A stretch of DNA of 64,000 bases from contig NZ_VFOZ01000002.1 of NCBI RefSeq assembly GCF_006716425.1, positions 248,001 to 312,000 on the forward strand, read 5' to 3'. Made by a program: the position numbers and the translations under genes. The notes under the pieces were generated by a model. The model saw only the letters and a list, made by a program, of their open reading frames with translations, did not search any database and was not told where the DNA came from. Shown here piece after piece: positions 51,265-59,209 of the stretch; positions within the stretch are counted from its first letter, which is position 1, and every line of letters starts with the position of its first letter. Source of the DNA: Actinoallomurus bryophytorum (GTDB taxonomy: Bacteria; Actinomycetota; Actinomycetes; Streptosporangiales; Streptosporangiaceae).

Positions 51265-51903
51265 TCAGAGCGCGTACTGGGTGAGCTCCCACAGGGCGTG
51301 GTAGACCGTGGTCTGGGCCTCCTGGATCCGGTGCACCGATGACGACGGCACCGTGAAGAGGTGATCGAGGCCCTCGATCTCGGCCATCTGCCCGCCCGTG
51401 TGTCCGGCCAGTCCGATCGTCAGCATTCCTCGACGCATCGCCTCCTCGAAAGCGCGGATCAGGTTGGCGGAGTTGCCACTCGTCGAAAGGCCCAGCGCGA
51501 TGTCGCCGGCGCGGCCGAACGCGCCGAGCTGACGGGCGAACACGACCTCGAAGCCGATGTCGTTGGACAGGGCGGTCATGACCGCGACGTCGGTGGTCAG
51601 CGCGAGCGCGGGCAGCGGGCGCGACTCCCCGCCGGGGTTGAGGAAGAGCGCGGCGACATCCTGCGCGTCGGTGGAGCTGCCGCCGTTGCCGAAGGTGAAC
51701 AGCCGTCCCCCGGCGCGGAAGGCCTCGGCCATCCGCTCCGCGCACTCGGTCAGCCGCGCGCCGTCGGCGGCGAGCACGCTCTCGCGGAGCGCGACGATCT
51801 CGTTCGCCTTCTCGGCGGTGGAGCGGCGCACCTCGTCCATGACGGACTCGAGGTCGGTGTCGCCGGAGTAGAGGAACGGGTAAAGCTCCCGCATTTCGCT
51901 CAT
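51265..51903 (-). CDS. SIS-domain protein of the GmhA type, copy 1
   Basis: A 212-residue SIS-domain protein related to sedoheptulose-7-phosphate isomerase GmhA. The sugar-phosphate loop FTFGNGGSSTDAQ is at residues 69-81 and GLSTSGNSANLI near 137. At the GmhA metal positions (H-x3-E after AQ) it has D82 and L86, while the late Q-x7-H is kept (Q194, H202). No other gene of heptose synthesis is present. Its ATG overlaps the stop of the HypC-like gene. It probably works with the second SIS protein at 52118. Confidence 0.88.
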   Translation of the reverse strand: MSEMRELYPFLYSGDTDLESVMDEVRRSTAEKANEIVALRESVLAADGARLTECAERMAEAFRAGGRLFTFGNGGSSTDAQDVAALFLNPGGESRPLPALALTTDVAVMTALSNDIGFEVVFARQLGAFGRAGDIALGLSTSGNSANLIRAFEEAMRRGMLTIGLAGHTGGQMAEIEGLDHLFTVPSSSVHRIQEAQTTVYHALWELTQYAL

Positions 51904-52121
51904 GGCGCAGGCACCAGCCCGATCGCCTCTTTGGCGTGGACGAGCACGGTGTCGCCGACCGCGGCGTCCACGAGCGCGACGCTGACCTCCTCCGTACGGC
52001 CGTCGCCGACATCGACGTCCGCGAGGTCGCCGTCGTGCAGGCGTACGACCCGCACCGCGACGGCCTCATCGGAGCAGGTGACGCAGTGGTCGCCTTCGCA
52101 GTGATTCAGGCCTGCGCTCAT
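51900..52121 (-). CDS. HypC-like mini-protein lacking the MC N-terminus
   Basis: A 73-residue protein whose second part follows the HypC pattern (VRVVRLHDGDLADVDVGDGRTEEVSVALVDAAVGDTVLVHAKEAIGLV, read in pieces). The N-terminus is not the obligatory MC[LI] of HypC: it reads MSAGLNHCEGDHCVTCSDE, with C8, C13 and C16 and two His, a possible metal site. It is sandwiched between the two SIS genes with ATGA overlaps on both sides. I infer an accessory chaperone or metal carrier specific to this hydrogenase type. Confidence 0.85.
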   Translation of the reverse strand: MSAGLNHCEGDHCVTCSDEAVAVRVVRLHDGDLADVDVGDGRTEEVSVALVDAAVGDTVLVHAKEAIGLVPAP

Positions 52122-52777
52122 GCGATCACTTCTGGAGCGAGCACACCCGGCTGTTCGAGGAACACATGGACCAGCTCCCACAGCACGTGGTAGGTCGTGA
52201 CGTGCACTTCCTTGACCACGCGCGGGTCGGCGGAGGGCACGATCACCTGATGGTCGGCCACCGCGGCACGGGCGACGTCGCCGCCGTCACCGCCGAGCAG
52301 CGCCACCGTCAGCAGGCCCAGGTCCTTGGCGGTCCGCAGGCCGCGCAGCACGCCGGCGCACCGGCCGTCGGGCGAGATGCCGAGCGCGATGTCGTCGGCC
52401 TCGGCGAAGTGGCGGAGCTGGTGGGCGAACACGTCGTCGAAGCCGGCCATCGCGCCGACACCGGTGAGGGTGGCGACGTCCCCGGTCAGCGACAGGGCGG
52501 GCAGGGCGCGCTTTCCGACGATCACCGGATGGACGAACTCGACCGCGATGTGCTGGGCGTCCGTGGCCGCACCGCCGTTGCCGAAGGTGAACAGCCGTCC
52601 GCCGCGGTGAAAGCGTTCGGAGATCGCGTGACAGGCCTGTGCGATCACGTCCGCGCTGTCCACCAGCGCTCGTCCGGGAGCCTGTCTCCGGGCGAAGACC
52701 TCATGTACGCGTCCCGCTGTCCGCTGCATTTGCGGACCACTTCCCTGGGTGAAATCGGAAGGGCTTGATAACGACAT
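52118..52777 (-). CDS. SIS-domain protein of the GmhA type, copy 2 (first gene of the hydrogenase operon)
   Basis: A 219-residue SIS-domain protein. The loop FTFGNGGAATDAQHIAVEF (residues 63-81) keeps the GmhA H76 and E80, but the late Gln position is K189 (KEVHVTTYH, H197). Copy 1 shows the opposite pattern. It opens the operon: a promoter candidate lies about 20 bases upstream. The ATG at 52777 has only a weak ribosome-binding site; an in-frame ATG at 52729 preceded by AGGGAAG is a good alternative and would remove 16 residues of low conservation. Confidence 0.86.
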   Translation of the reverse strand: MSLSSPSDFTQGSGPQMQRTAGRVHEVFARRQAPGRALVDSADVIAQACHAISERFHRGGRLFTFGNGGAATDAQHIAVEFVHPVIVGKRALPALSLTGDVATLTGVGAMAGFDDVFAHQLRHFAEADDIALGISPDGRCAGVLRGLRTAKDLGLLTVALLGGDGGDVARAAVADHQVIVPSADPRVVKEVHVTTYHVLWELVHVFLEQPGVLAPEVIA

Positions 52778-52795
52778 GTGACAGACGACTCACGG

Positions 52796-52824
52796 AACAT
52801 ACATCAGGGCCCCGTGGCGTACAA
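52796..52824 (-). promoter_or_regulatory. Candidate promoter of the hydrogenase operon
   Basis: On the minus strand TTGTAC (52824-52819) and TATGTT (52801-52796) are 17 bases apart. Transcription would start near 52789, just before the first SIS gene. This is the only gap of any size at the head of the operon. Confidence 0.5.
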
Positions 52825-52850
52825 GGCACCGAAAACCAAAGGTTTAAGCT

Positions 52851-52945
52851 TGATCACCTACAGTGACGTCACGCAGGCAGTGATCATCTTGACCGCTGTC
52901 AGGGCATTGTTCAGCACTTCCAGGCATGATCCATAAATGATCATT
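52851..52945. promoter_or_regulatory. Cluster of palindromes upstream of the hydrogenase promoter
   Basis: Four symmetric sites lie within 95 bases: TGATCA (52851), GTGACGTCAC (52863-52872), TGATCA (52881) and AATGATCATT (52936-52945). They sit about 60-155 bases upstream of the proposed transcription start, on an AT-rich background. CRP/FNR-type regulators use related TGA...TCA half-sites, but the spacing here is not the classical one. The remainder of 52946-53070 is AT-rich and shows nothing else I can name. Confidence 0.45.
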
Positions 52946-53070
52946 TTCAGTCCCCGGCTATTAGACCGTTCCAAAGATCTTGTGGCCCTTACAAAGGGAC
53001 ATATGGACCGAAAATATCGCCATATCTGGAAATTCAAGAAATAATGTCGTTACTCTGCGTACACGCCTCG

Positions 53071-53784
53071 TCAGGAGATCGTGGCGGTGAAGATCGGCTG
53101 ACTCGTCGGCCGGGACGACCCTTCCGCGGGCTCGACGGTGAGGCCGATCTGGGTGGCGTCGCCGAGGCCGGTCGCCAGGATCGGCTTGGGGTTGCCGTGC
53201 ACGGGCGGCCGCATCGTGCCGGCCGGGCGTGGCGGCTGAGGACCCATGAGCCACAGTTCGTAGGTCTTGGCAGAGGAGAGTTGTGGCAGCCCCGACATGA
53301 CGATGACGGCCTTGCCGAGTGACCGGGAGGCGACGACGGTGCCGCTGCCGCCGGGGCGTACCGAGCCGCTGACGGTGCGGGCGTCCGATGCCGCCATCAC
53401 CGCGGCGATCTCGCGGTTCAGCCGGTCGGCCCGCTCCCTGGTGTGCTGTTCCCGTAGCGTCGCGAGGCCCAGCACGACGGCGAGGACGAGACAGGCCGCG
53501 GACAGCATCCAGCCGAGTCTACGGGTGCGCCCGGAGCCCGGACGGCGTACGCGGGGCGGCAGCTGCCGGGTACGGGCGGCCTGGGCGAGCACGCGCTCAC
53601 GCAGCGCCTCGGGCGGCTCCTGCGCCGCCGCGGTGGCGAGCCGGGTGACGGTCTCGCGCATCCCGTCGACCTCGTCGGCACAGGTGTCGCAGTCATTGAG
53701 ATGGGTGTCGAAGCGACGTCGTTCGACGTCGGTGAGGCTGTCGAGGGCATACGCGGCGGCCAGCGTGTGCATGTTCTCGCTCAT
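53071..53784 (-). CDS. rskA: Anti-sigma-K factor, RskA family
   Basis: A 237-residue membrane anti-sigma factor. The cytoplasmic N-terminus holds a zinc anti-sigma motif HLNDCDTC (residues 28-35), one transmembrane segment follows (LGWMLSAACLVLAVVLGLA, about 89-107), and the extracytoplasmic part is the RskA domain with VIVMSGLPQLSSAKTYELWLMG in pieces. It lies 64 bases downstream of sigK on the same strand, the standard arrangement. RskA is cleaved by membrane proteolysis in its better-known relatives to free SigK. Confidence 0.92.
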   Translation of the reverse strand: MSENMHTLAAAYALDSLTDVERRRFDTHLNDCDTCADEVDGMRETVTRLATAAAQEPPEALRERVLAQAARTRQLPPRVRRPGSGRTRRLGWMLSAACLVLAVVLGLATLREQHTRERADRLNREIAAVMAASDARTVSGSVRPGGSGTVVASRSLGKAVIVMSGLPQLSSAKTYELWLMGPQPPRPAGTMRPPVHGNPKPILATGLGDATQIGLTVEPAEGSSRPTSQPIFTATIS

Positions 53785-53848
53785 GAACCCTCCTTCGTCG
53801 GAAGGGTGACCAGGGCGCCGGTTTCATCGATTCGCTCGCTGCGCTCGC

Positions 53849-54454
53849 TCAAGGGTTCACCCCGAGGCAGTCGCGAAGACGGATGAGTCCGTCCCGCATC
53901 CGGGTCTTGATCGTGCCGAGTGGCACCTTCAGCAGCTCTCCGACCTCACGGTAGGTGTAGCCGACGTAGTAGGCGAGCGTGATCGACTCACGCTGGGTCT
54001 CGGTGAGGGTGGAAAGGCAGCGCCGTACCTGCTCGCGCTCCAGGTTGACCTGGACGTTCTCGGCGACCTCGTCGTAGGCGGGCCCGGCATCGCGGCCCGC
54101 ACGCTGCTCGCGCTCGGACGCCGCCTGGGCGGACCTGACCCGGTCGACCGCGCGCCGGTGGGCGAGCATCATGACCCACGACATCGCGCTCCCCCGGCCG
54201 GGCTCGTACCGGGACGCGGTGCGCCAGACGTCGATGAGGACCTCCTGGGCGACCTCCTCGGACTGCGCCGGATCACGCACGATCCGCAACGCGAGCCCGT
54301 ACACGGGCCCGGAGACCTCGTCGTAGACCCGTTCGAACGCCGCTTGGTCCCCCCGCGCCACGTGAGTCAGCAGGTCACCGAGGTCGGCCTGCTGTTCGTG
54401 GCCGCCCGGATCACCCTTCCAGAGTCGCGCCGCGCGCCGATCGCTCATCTCCAC
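53849..54454 (-). CDS. sigK: ECF sigma factor SigK
   Basis: A 201-residue ECF sigma factor of the SigK type. Region 2 is at residues about 35-100 (FERVYDEVSGPVYGLALRIVRDPAQSEEVAQEVLIDVWRTASRY in pieces; SWVMMLAHRRAVDRVRS), region 4 at about 135-195 (LTETQRESITLAYYVGYTYREVGELLKVPLGTIKTRMRDGL in pieces). The start may be the ATG at 54454 or one two codons later. It is followed by its anti-sigma gene. Confidence 0.93.
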   Translation of the reverse strand: MEMSDRRAARLWKGDPGGHEQQADLGDLLTHVARGDQAAFERVYDEVSGPVYGLALRIVRDPAQSEEVAQEVLIDVWRTASRYEPGRGSAMSWVMMLAHRRAVDRVRSAQAASEREQRAGRDAGPAYDEVAENVQVNLEREQVRRCLSTLTETQRESITLAYYVGYTYREVGELLKVPLGTIKTRMRDGLIRLRDCLGVNP

Positions 54455-54538
54455 ACACTCGATTCGTTACCGCTGCGGTGGTGGATTGGTCCGGACCATC
54501 GCTCGTCCGGGTCCGCCAACACCGGCCAGTGGTCCCGA

Positions 54539-55372
54539 TCATGCCGCATCCGCATCCGCATCCGCATCCGGGACGAGCCGGGTCGGAGAACCTGCCGCGT
54601 CCGTCAGGCCCCCCGTGGCACGCCCGATCAGGCCGAGACCCTCCAGCCCCGGCAGCCGGTCGATGCGGGCGTCGATGCTCGCGGCCGTGCGTTCGCCGCC
54701 CCGCCCGGCGAGCAGGTACGACAGCAGGTGCCGCGTCTCGTCCGGTGCCATCACGCCCGAGCCGACGGGCCGCCAGTACCTCCGCAGCGCGAAACGCGTC
54801 AGCCGCCGCGCGCGCCGGGAGGCGGCCAACCGCGCACGCGCCTGGCCCACGTAGAACGCCACGTGCCGGGTCTCCTGGCGCATGATCCGTTCCAGCATCT
54901 CGGTGAGCACCGGGTGCCCTTCCCGTTCGATCAACCGGGCGTATCCCGCGTGGGTGCACCACTCGTTGATCGCCCCCCACGTCATGTGCACCGCGACGAA
55001 ATCCTCGCCGATCGCCTGCGCGAGGAGCGCCTGCTTGATCGGCGCCACCCGGTCCCGCCACCCCTGCGCGCGGCGGATCTCCCGTATGTGGTCATCCCCA
55101 CGGCCCGCGCCGTGCGCGGCGAGCACGTCGGCGAGCGCCTCGCCGTGCCAGTACTCCTCGTAGTTCCACATGGTGAGGAACGCCGTGACTTCGGGGTCGG
55201 TGTGCGACGGCGTCACGAGCAGGTCGCGCAGGTAGCAGACGGTGTGGTTCTCGACGTCGCACATGTAGCGGAGACACCGCAGCCCTGCGGCGCTTAACGG
55301 ACGCGTGCCGAACGCGGTGAAGTCCAGGTCGTCGGTCCGCACGGGGGCGGCTGATCTCGCGTAGTCATCCAT
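54539..55372 (-). CDS. Ferritin-like-fold protein of unknown function
   Basis: A 277-residue mostly helical protein. Helical motifs with Glu and His at the spacing of di-iron proteins are visible (WNYEEYWHGEAL near residue 90; RQETRHVAFYVG near 175), as in ferritin-like or ribonucleotide-reductase-like families. The start is uncertain: ATG codons at 55372, 55384 and 55405 are all in frame, and none has a ribosome-binding site. The C-terminus ends in a DADADADA run from a hexanucleotide repeat. It is codirectional with sigK, 84 bases upstream of it, and may be cotranscribed. Confidence 0.7.
   Translation of the reverse strand: MDDYARSAAPVRTDDLDFTAFGTRPLSAAGLRCLRYMCDVENHTVCYLRDLLVTPSHTDPEVTAFLTMWNYEEYWHGEALADVLAAHGAGRGDDHIREIRRAQGWRDRVAPIKQALLAQAIGEDFVAVHMTWGAINEWCTHAGYARLIEREGHPVLTEMLERIMRQETRHVAFYVGQARARLAASRRARRLTRFALRRYWRPVGSGVMAPDETRHLLSYLLAGRGGERTAASIDARIDRLPGLEGLGLIGRATGGLTDAAGSPTRLVPDADADADAA
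54544..54567 (+). repeat. Four tandem CCGCAT hexanucleotides
   Basis: (CCGCAT)4 on the plus strand encodes the Asp-Ala run at the end of the ferritin-like protein. In-frame changes in copy number would alter only the tail of the protein. Confidence 0.9.
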
Positions 55373-55420
55373 ACAGAACGCCATGCCGGGAATGTAGTCC
55401 TTCATACAGAACGCCCATGC
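55371..55420 (-). repeat. Imperfect direct repeat at the start of the ferritin-like gene
   Basis: The minus strand carries GCATGG(G)CGTTCTGTATG twice, about 33 bases apart; both copies encode AFCM-[KD]-DY in the same frame. The copy number decides which of several in-frame ATGs is used. It looks like a recent tandem duplication. Confidence 0.7.
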
Positions 55421-55517
55421 AGGGAATTCGGAGCACCGGCTTTCCCGGATTGCCCACCGCGGCGAGCGGCCGGTCGCCACATCGCTCGATTGATCACTCA
55501 GCGTGAGGTACGTCACC

Positions 55518-55545
55518 TGGACATGGCTCTCACCAGGGCTAAACT
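55518..55545 (+). promoter_or_regulatory. Candidate promoter for the small-protein pair
   Basis: TGGACA (55518-55523), 16 bases, TAAACT (55540-55545): a good housekeeping-type match pointing towards the gene at 55685, giving a leader of about 130 bases. The 55373-55684 intergenic region (312 bp) has nothing else I can name; it must also hold the promoter of the divergent ferritin-like gene. Confidence 0.45.
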
Positions 55546-55684
55546 TGTCGCGAGGGCCATGGCCCCACTCCCCCAAATTTCACCCTTTGTGATCGTTCGG
55601 GCCGGCGTCCCGCCTCCGCGGCGCCCTTGAACCCCCTCGCCGTCGCTCTCCGCCGATCACCTGAGCGTCCCCCGAAAGCCGAGT

Positions 55685-55933
55685 ATGAGCCTGCCCCCGA
55701 ACCCCACGTACGCCGTCTTCGAGATCGACCTCGTCCACGAGGAGGCCCGCCGCCGCGCCGAGGTGGTGACGGCGCTCGGCCCACACTGGGACCCGATCGC
55801 CGCGCTGCGAGCGGAGGAGGAGGCGCACGACCTGCTCTACTCCGGTCTCGACGCGCGGCAGCGGGCCACCTACGACATGCTGGTGTCGGCCGGCGTGCTG
55901 CCATCGCGGGAGACCGGTCATGCTGCCGATTGA
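55685..55933 (+). CDS. Small protein of unknown function (82 residues, possibly DUF6400)
   Basis: An 82-residue acidic protein with a helical look (FEIDLVHEEARRRAEVVTALGPHWDPIAALRAEEEAHDLLYSGL in pieces). I think it is the DUF6400 family of small actinobacterial proteins but cannot check. No ribosome-binding site of note precedes the ATG. It overlaps the next small gene by 14 nt, so they are probably translated together. Confidence 0.65.
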   Translation: MSLPPNPTYAVFEIDLVHEEARRRAEVVTALGPHWDPIAALRAEEEAHDLLYSGLDARQRATYDMLVSAGVLPSRETGHAAD

Positions 55934-56147
55934 CCCGGACGCCGACATCGGCCGCCGGGCTTGGATCGACTGCCCGCGCTGCCGCGACCACGAGCGATGC
56001 GACGACTGCCGTTCCGGCCGCAACTGCGGCACCCACTGGCGCTACCTGCTGGCGAACTCCGGCAGCGTCCTGCACGTGCAATGCCCCGCCTGCACCCACC
56101 TGTGGGACCACGAGACGTACTTCGGCCGCAGCGGAGACGCCGCGTAG
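55920..56147 (+). CDS. Small cysteine-rich, zinc-ribbon-like protein
   Basis: A 75-residue protein with seven Cys in pairs: CPRC (residues 18-21), CDDC (27-30), C36 and CPAC (55-58), plus His residues nearby. This is the pattern of one or two zinc ribbons. It may bind nucleic acid or protein; no known family is evident. It overlaps the preceding small gene and is followed by the convergent LuxR-type gene. Confidence 0.7.
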   Translation: MLPIDPDADIGRRAWIDCPRCRDHERCDDCRSGRNCGTHWRYLLANSGSVLHVQCPACTHLWDHETYFGRSGDAA

Positions 56148-56169
56148 GCGGCCATGTCGGTGCGACCGA

Positions 56170-59043
56170 TCACGAGGCGTTGTCCCGCCGGGTGATGATG
56201 TGGGCCAGTTCGACGCGTGAGCCGATGTCGAGTTTGCGGAACACCTGCCGGAGGTGGAACTTGACGGTGTGGGGTGAGATGAACATCTGCGCGGCGACCT
56301 GTTTGTTCGTCAGGCCTTCGGCGACGAGTTCGGCGACGCTGTTCTCGGTGTCGGTGAGGCTGTCCCAGCCGGTCTCGGGACGTTCGGAGTGCGCCCAGTA
56401 ACGTCGCCGGACGCCGAGTCCGCGGAGTCGCGCGCGGACGCGCGCCGCGTCGCGGGGCGCGCCGATCCGCTCGTACCCTTCGAGCGCCTGGTCGAGGTCG
56501 TCGATGGCCGTCTGGTGGTCGGGTTCGCTGGAGGCGCCGCCGAGCAGGACGCCCAGGTCCTCGGCGGCGGACGCGCGTGCCCACGGGTCGGGGGACCCCG
56601 CGGCGGCCTCACGGAGCGCGGCGGCGTCGCGGTGGAGGATTCCGCGGGCGTGGGCCGCGGCGTGGGTGAGGACGGGAAAGTCGGGGTTGTCGCGGGCGAT
56701 GCGGTCCATCGTGGCGACGATCATCTCGGCCTGGGCGCGGTCGCCGGCCGCCAGCGCGACGCGCGTGCCCCACGCCGCGAGGTTGGACTCGGCCACGAGG
56801 TGCCAGCGCCACATCGCGACGTCGGGGCAGATGGTGCGGAGTACGCGCATCGCCTCCCCTGGACCGCCGCGGGCCTCGGCGACCGCCGCCGTCGCCCAGC
56901 CCGCGGGGAACGCCAGGCCCCGGGCGGAGTGGGCCTGGTACCGCCGGATGTAGTCGGCGGCCGCGGACAGGTCGCCGCGTAGCAGCGACACGGTGGCGAG
57001 CACGAGGATCCCGATGGGAGTGAAGGTGTGGGTGCCGAGTTCATCGGCGGTCTCCAGCCCGGCCTCGGCCTCGGCGGCGGCGTCGTCCAGTTGGCCCGTG
57101 ACCAGCCGCAGGTAGGCGCGTACGTACGCGGCGCCGGCGGACTGCAGCGTGTGTCCCAACCGGCCGATCTGCTCGTCGGCGGCGCGCAGGACGTCTTCGG
57201 ACTCGGTGAACAGCCGTACGTTCAGCAGGCAGATCGCCAGGTTCAGGCGCGGGCCGGTGCTGTGCGCCCCGATCGACCCGCCGCCGGCGATCCGCGCGGC
57301 CTCGCGGACGAGGCCGAGCCCGTCGGCGACGCGCCCTTCGGCCCAGGCGATGTGCATGAGCAGGACGAGCGCCCCGACCAGGGCGCCGTCGCCGTGATGC
57401 TCCCGGGCGAACGCGATGGCCTCCGCCCGCTGACGGCCGCGCCAGATGTCCTGGTGGGAGAACAACCCCACGAACCACGTCAGCTCGGTCGCGTCGCGCA
57501 GGTCGGCGGCAAGGTCGGGCCGGGCGAGCACGTCCTCGAGCTCGGTCAGCGCCTCCTCCGGCCGGCCGTTGAACAGCAGGGTGAGAGCCAGCTGATGGCG
57601 CAGGTAGGGGGCCTGGCCGTCAGATGCGTGGTCCAGCCCGGTCCGGGCGAGCTCGGCGGCCTGCGACAGTCGCCCGGTGGCCGTCAACGCCTCGACCGCG
57701 GTCACCGTACGGTCGAACCAGCCTGGGTCGGCGGCGTCGGTGAGTTCCAGGGCCCGCGTGGCGAGGTCGGCGGCGGTCTGTGGTGAGGACGGCAGCACCT
57801 CGCGGGCCGCACGGTCCAGTCCGGCGAGGGCCTGCGTGGTGCCCGGCCGGGGATGCGCCATGAAGTGCGCCGCCGCGGGGATCGCCGAGCCGCCGCGGTC
57901 CAGCAGCATCTGCCCGGCCCGAAGGTGCAGCCACTGTCGTACGGGCTGGGGAATGCCGTCGGTCACCGCCTGCCACAGCAGATGGTGGCGGAACGCCAGT
58001 GTGTCACTCCTGGCCACCACGAGCTGCGTCGCCAACACCTCCTCGACGGCCGACAGCAGGTCGCCGGCGGGTTCGTCCAGTAGCTCGGCCACGTCCTCGA
58101 CCGCGAAGGAGTGGCCGAGCACCGCGGCCACCTGGAGCAGATGCCGGGCCCGCGGTGACAGCCCGTCCAGGCGGTTCTGCGCGAACGTCTGGATGCTTTC
58201 CGGCAGCCGGAGCGGCGGCTCGGTGACCAGCCGCGCGCGGCCGTCGGCCAGTTCGACGGCCGCCTCGTCGCGGAGCCCGGCCAGCAGTTCGACGAGCAGG
58301 AACGGATTACCCCCGGCCACGGCGGCCTGCGCGAGCACCGTGGTCTCGGGTGCCCCGCCGAGCACGTCCTCGGCGATCTCACCGACCGCCTCATCGTCCA
58401 GCGGCGCCAGGACCACCCGCGTGGCGCCCTCGCGTCCCAGAACGTCGTACAGGCGGTTCAGGGCGGCATCGTCGCCGCTGGTACGCGCCAGCATCCACAC
58501 GAGCGGGTACGAGGCCAGGTCCGACACCAGCGACCGCAGCGCCAGCAGGGTCGCCGGGTCCGCCCACTGCAGGTCATCCAGCGTGAGGAGCATCGGGCCT
58601 TGGACGAGACGTTCCTCCAGCCGCGCCCTCAGTTGGTCTACCAGCCATATCCGCAGGTCACCGGAGGACCCCACGCCTTTGGGAAAGCCCAGCGTACGAG
58701 CGGACTCACCGAGCGCCGACATCAGCGGCGCCAGCGGATCCAGCCACCGCAGCTCGTCGGCTCCGCCACGAGCGACCATGAAGCCGCGTTCCGCGGCGAC
58801 CTCGACCGCCTCCGCGAGCAGCCGGCTTTTGCCGATCCCCGACGGGCCCTCGACCAGCAGCACGCCGCCGCGGCCCGCCCCGGCCGCCCGCAGCGACTGG
58901 ATGACAACGCGCCACTCCCGGGCCCGGCCGCGGTGGCCGGGCCGGGACAGGTCTTCAGGGTCCCCACGCACGGCAGGCCGAAGTCCGCCCCCCATGTGTC
59001 TCAGAAAACCATCCGCGAAACCACCCCGCAACAGCGCGAACAT
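56170..59043 (-). CDS. Large ATP-binding LuxR-family regulator (LAL type)
   Basis: A 957-residue regulator. The N-terminal AAA/NACHT-like ATPase has a Walker A GPSGIGKS (residues 66-73) and a Walker B LLTLDDLQWADP (150 region). A long helical tetratricopeptide-like middle part follows. The C-terminal 65 residues are a LuxR helix-turn-helix (LTDTENSVAELVAEGLTNKQVAAQMFISPHTVKFHLRQVFRKL in pieces). Such regulators often activate secondary metabolite or carbohydrate genes. It is divergent from the S8-like gene, a possible target. An ATG at 58995 is an alternative start. Confidence 0.9.
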   Translation of the reverse strand: MFALLRGGFADGFLRHMGGGLRPAVRGDPEDLSRPGHRGRAREWRVVIQSLRAAGAGRGGVLLVEGPSGIGKSRLLAEAVEVAAERGFMVARGGADELRWLDPLAPLMSALGESARTLGFPKGVGSSGDLRIWLVDQLRARLEERLVQGPMLLTLDDLQWADPATLLALRSLVSDLASYPLVWMLARTSGDDAALNRLYDVLGREGATRVVLAPLDDEAVGEIAEDVLGGAPETTVLAQAAVAGGNPFLLVELLAGLRDEAAVELADGRARLVTEPPLRLPESIQTFAQNRLDGLSPRARHLLQVAAVLGHSFAVEDVAELLDEPAGDLLSAVEEVLATQLVVARSDTLAFRHHLLWQAVTDGIPQPVRQWLHLRAGQMLLDRGGSAIPAAAHFMAHPRPGTTQALAGLDRAAREVLPSSPQTAADLATRALELTDAADPGWFDRTVTAVEALTATGRLSQAAELARTGLDHASDGQAPYLRHQLALTLLFNGRPEEALTELEDVLARPDLAADLRDATELTWFVGLFSHQDIWRGRQRAEAIAFAREHHGDGALVGALVLLMHIAWAEGRVADGLGLVREAARIAGGGSIGAHSTGPRLNLAICLLNVRLFTESEDVLRAADEQIGRLGHTLQSAGAAYVRAYLRLVTGQLDDAAAEAEAGLETADELGTHTFTPIGILVLATVSLLRGDLSAAADYIRRYQAHSARGLAFPAGWATAAVAEARGGPGEAMRVLRTICPDVAMWRWHLVAESNLAAWGTRVALAAGDRAQAEMIVATMDRIARDNPDFPVLTHAAAHARGILHRDAAALREAAAGSPDPWARASAAEDLGVLLGGASSEPDHQTAIDDLDQALEGYERIGAPRDAARVRARLRGLGVRRRYWAHSERPETGWDSLTDTENSVAELVAEGLTNKQVAAQMFISPHTVKFHLRQVFRKLDIGSRVELAHIITRRDNAS

Positions 59044-59209
59044 CCCCTGTGACGTGGGTGGGCGAGGTGACTGGTGCGCCTGATCGCGTCCTGGGGACCG
59101 GCAGCTGAACGCGAGGATTGCTCATGTCCTCATCCGGTCACGGGGCTGTTCGTAACCGACCACGTCCATCACAGTGACGATCGCGATCAACGCGATTGAG
59201 GTGGGTCGG

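Noticed and set aside
51265-52777. SIS genes as part of heptose or lipopolysaccharide synthesis
   Set aside because: No other heptose gene is present, both proteins have lost parts of the GmhA metal site, and both sit inside the hydrogenase operon.
54544-54567. Tandem hexamers as a CRISPR-like array
   Set aside because: The unit is six bases with no spacers and lies inside a coding region.
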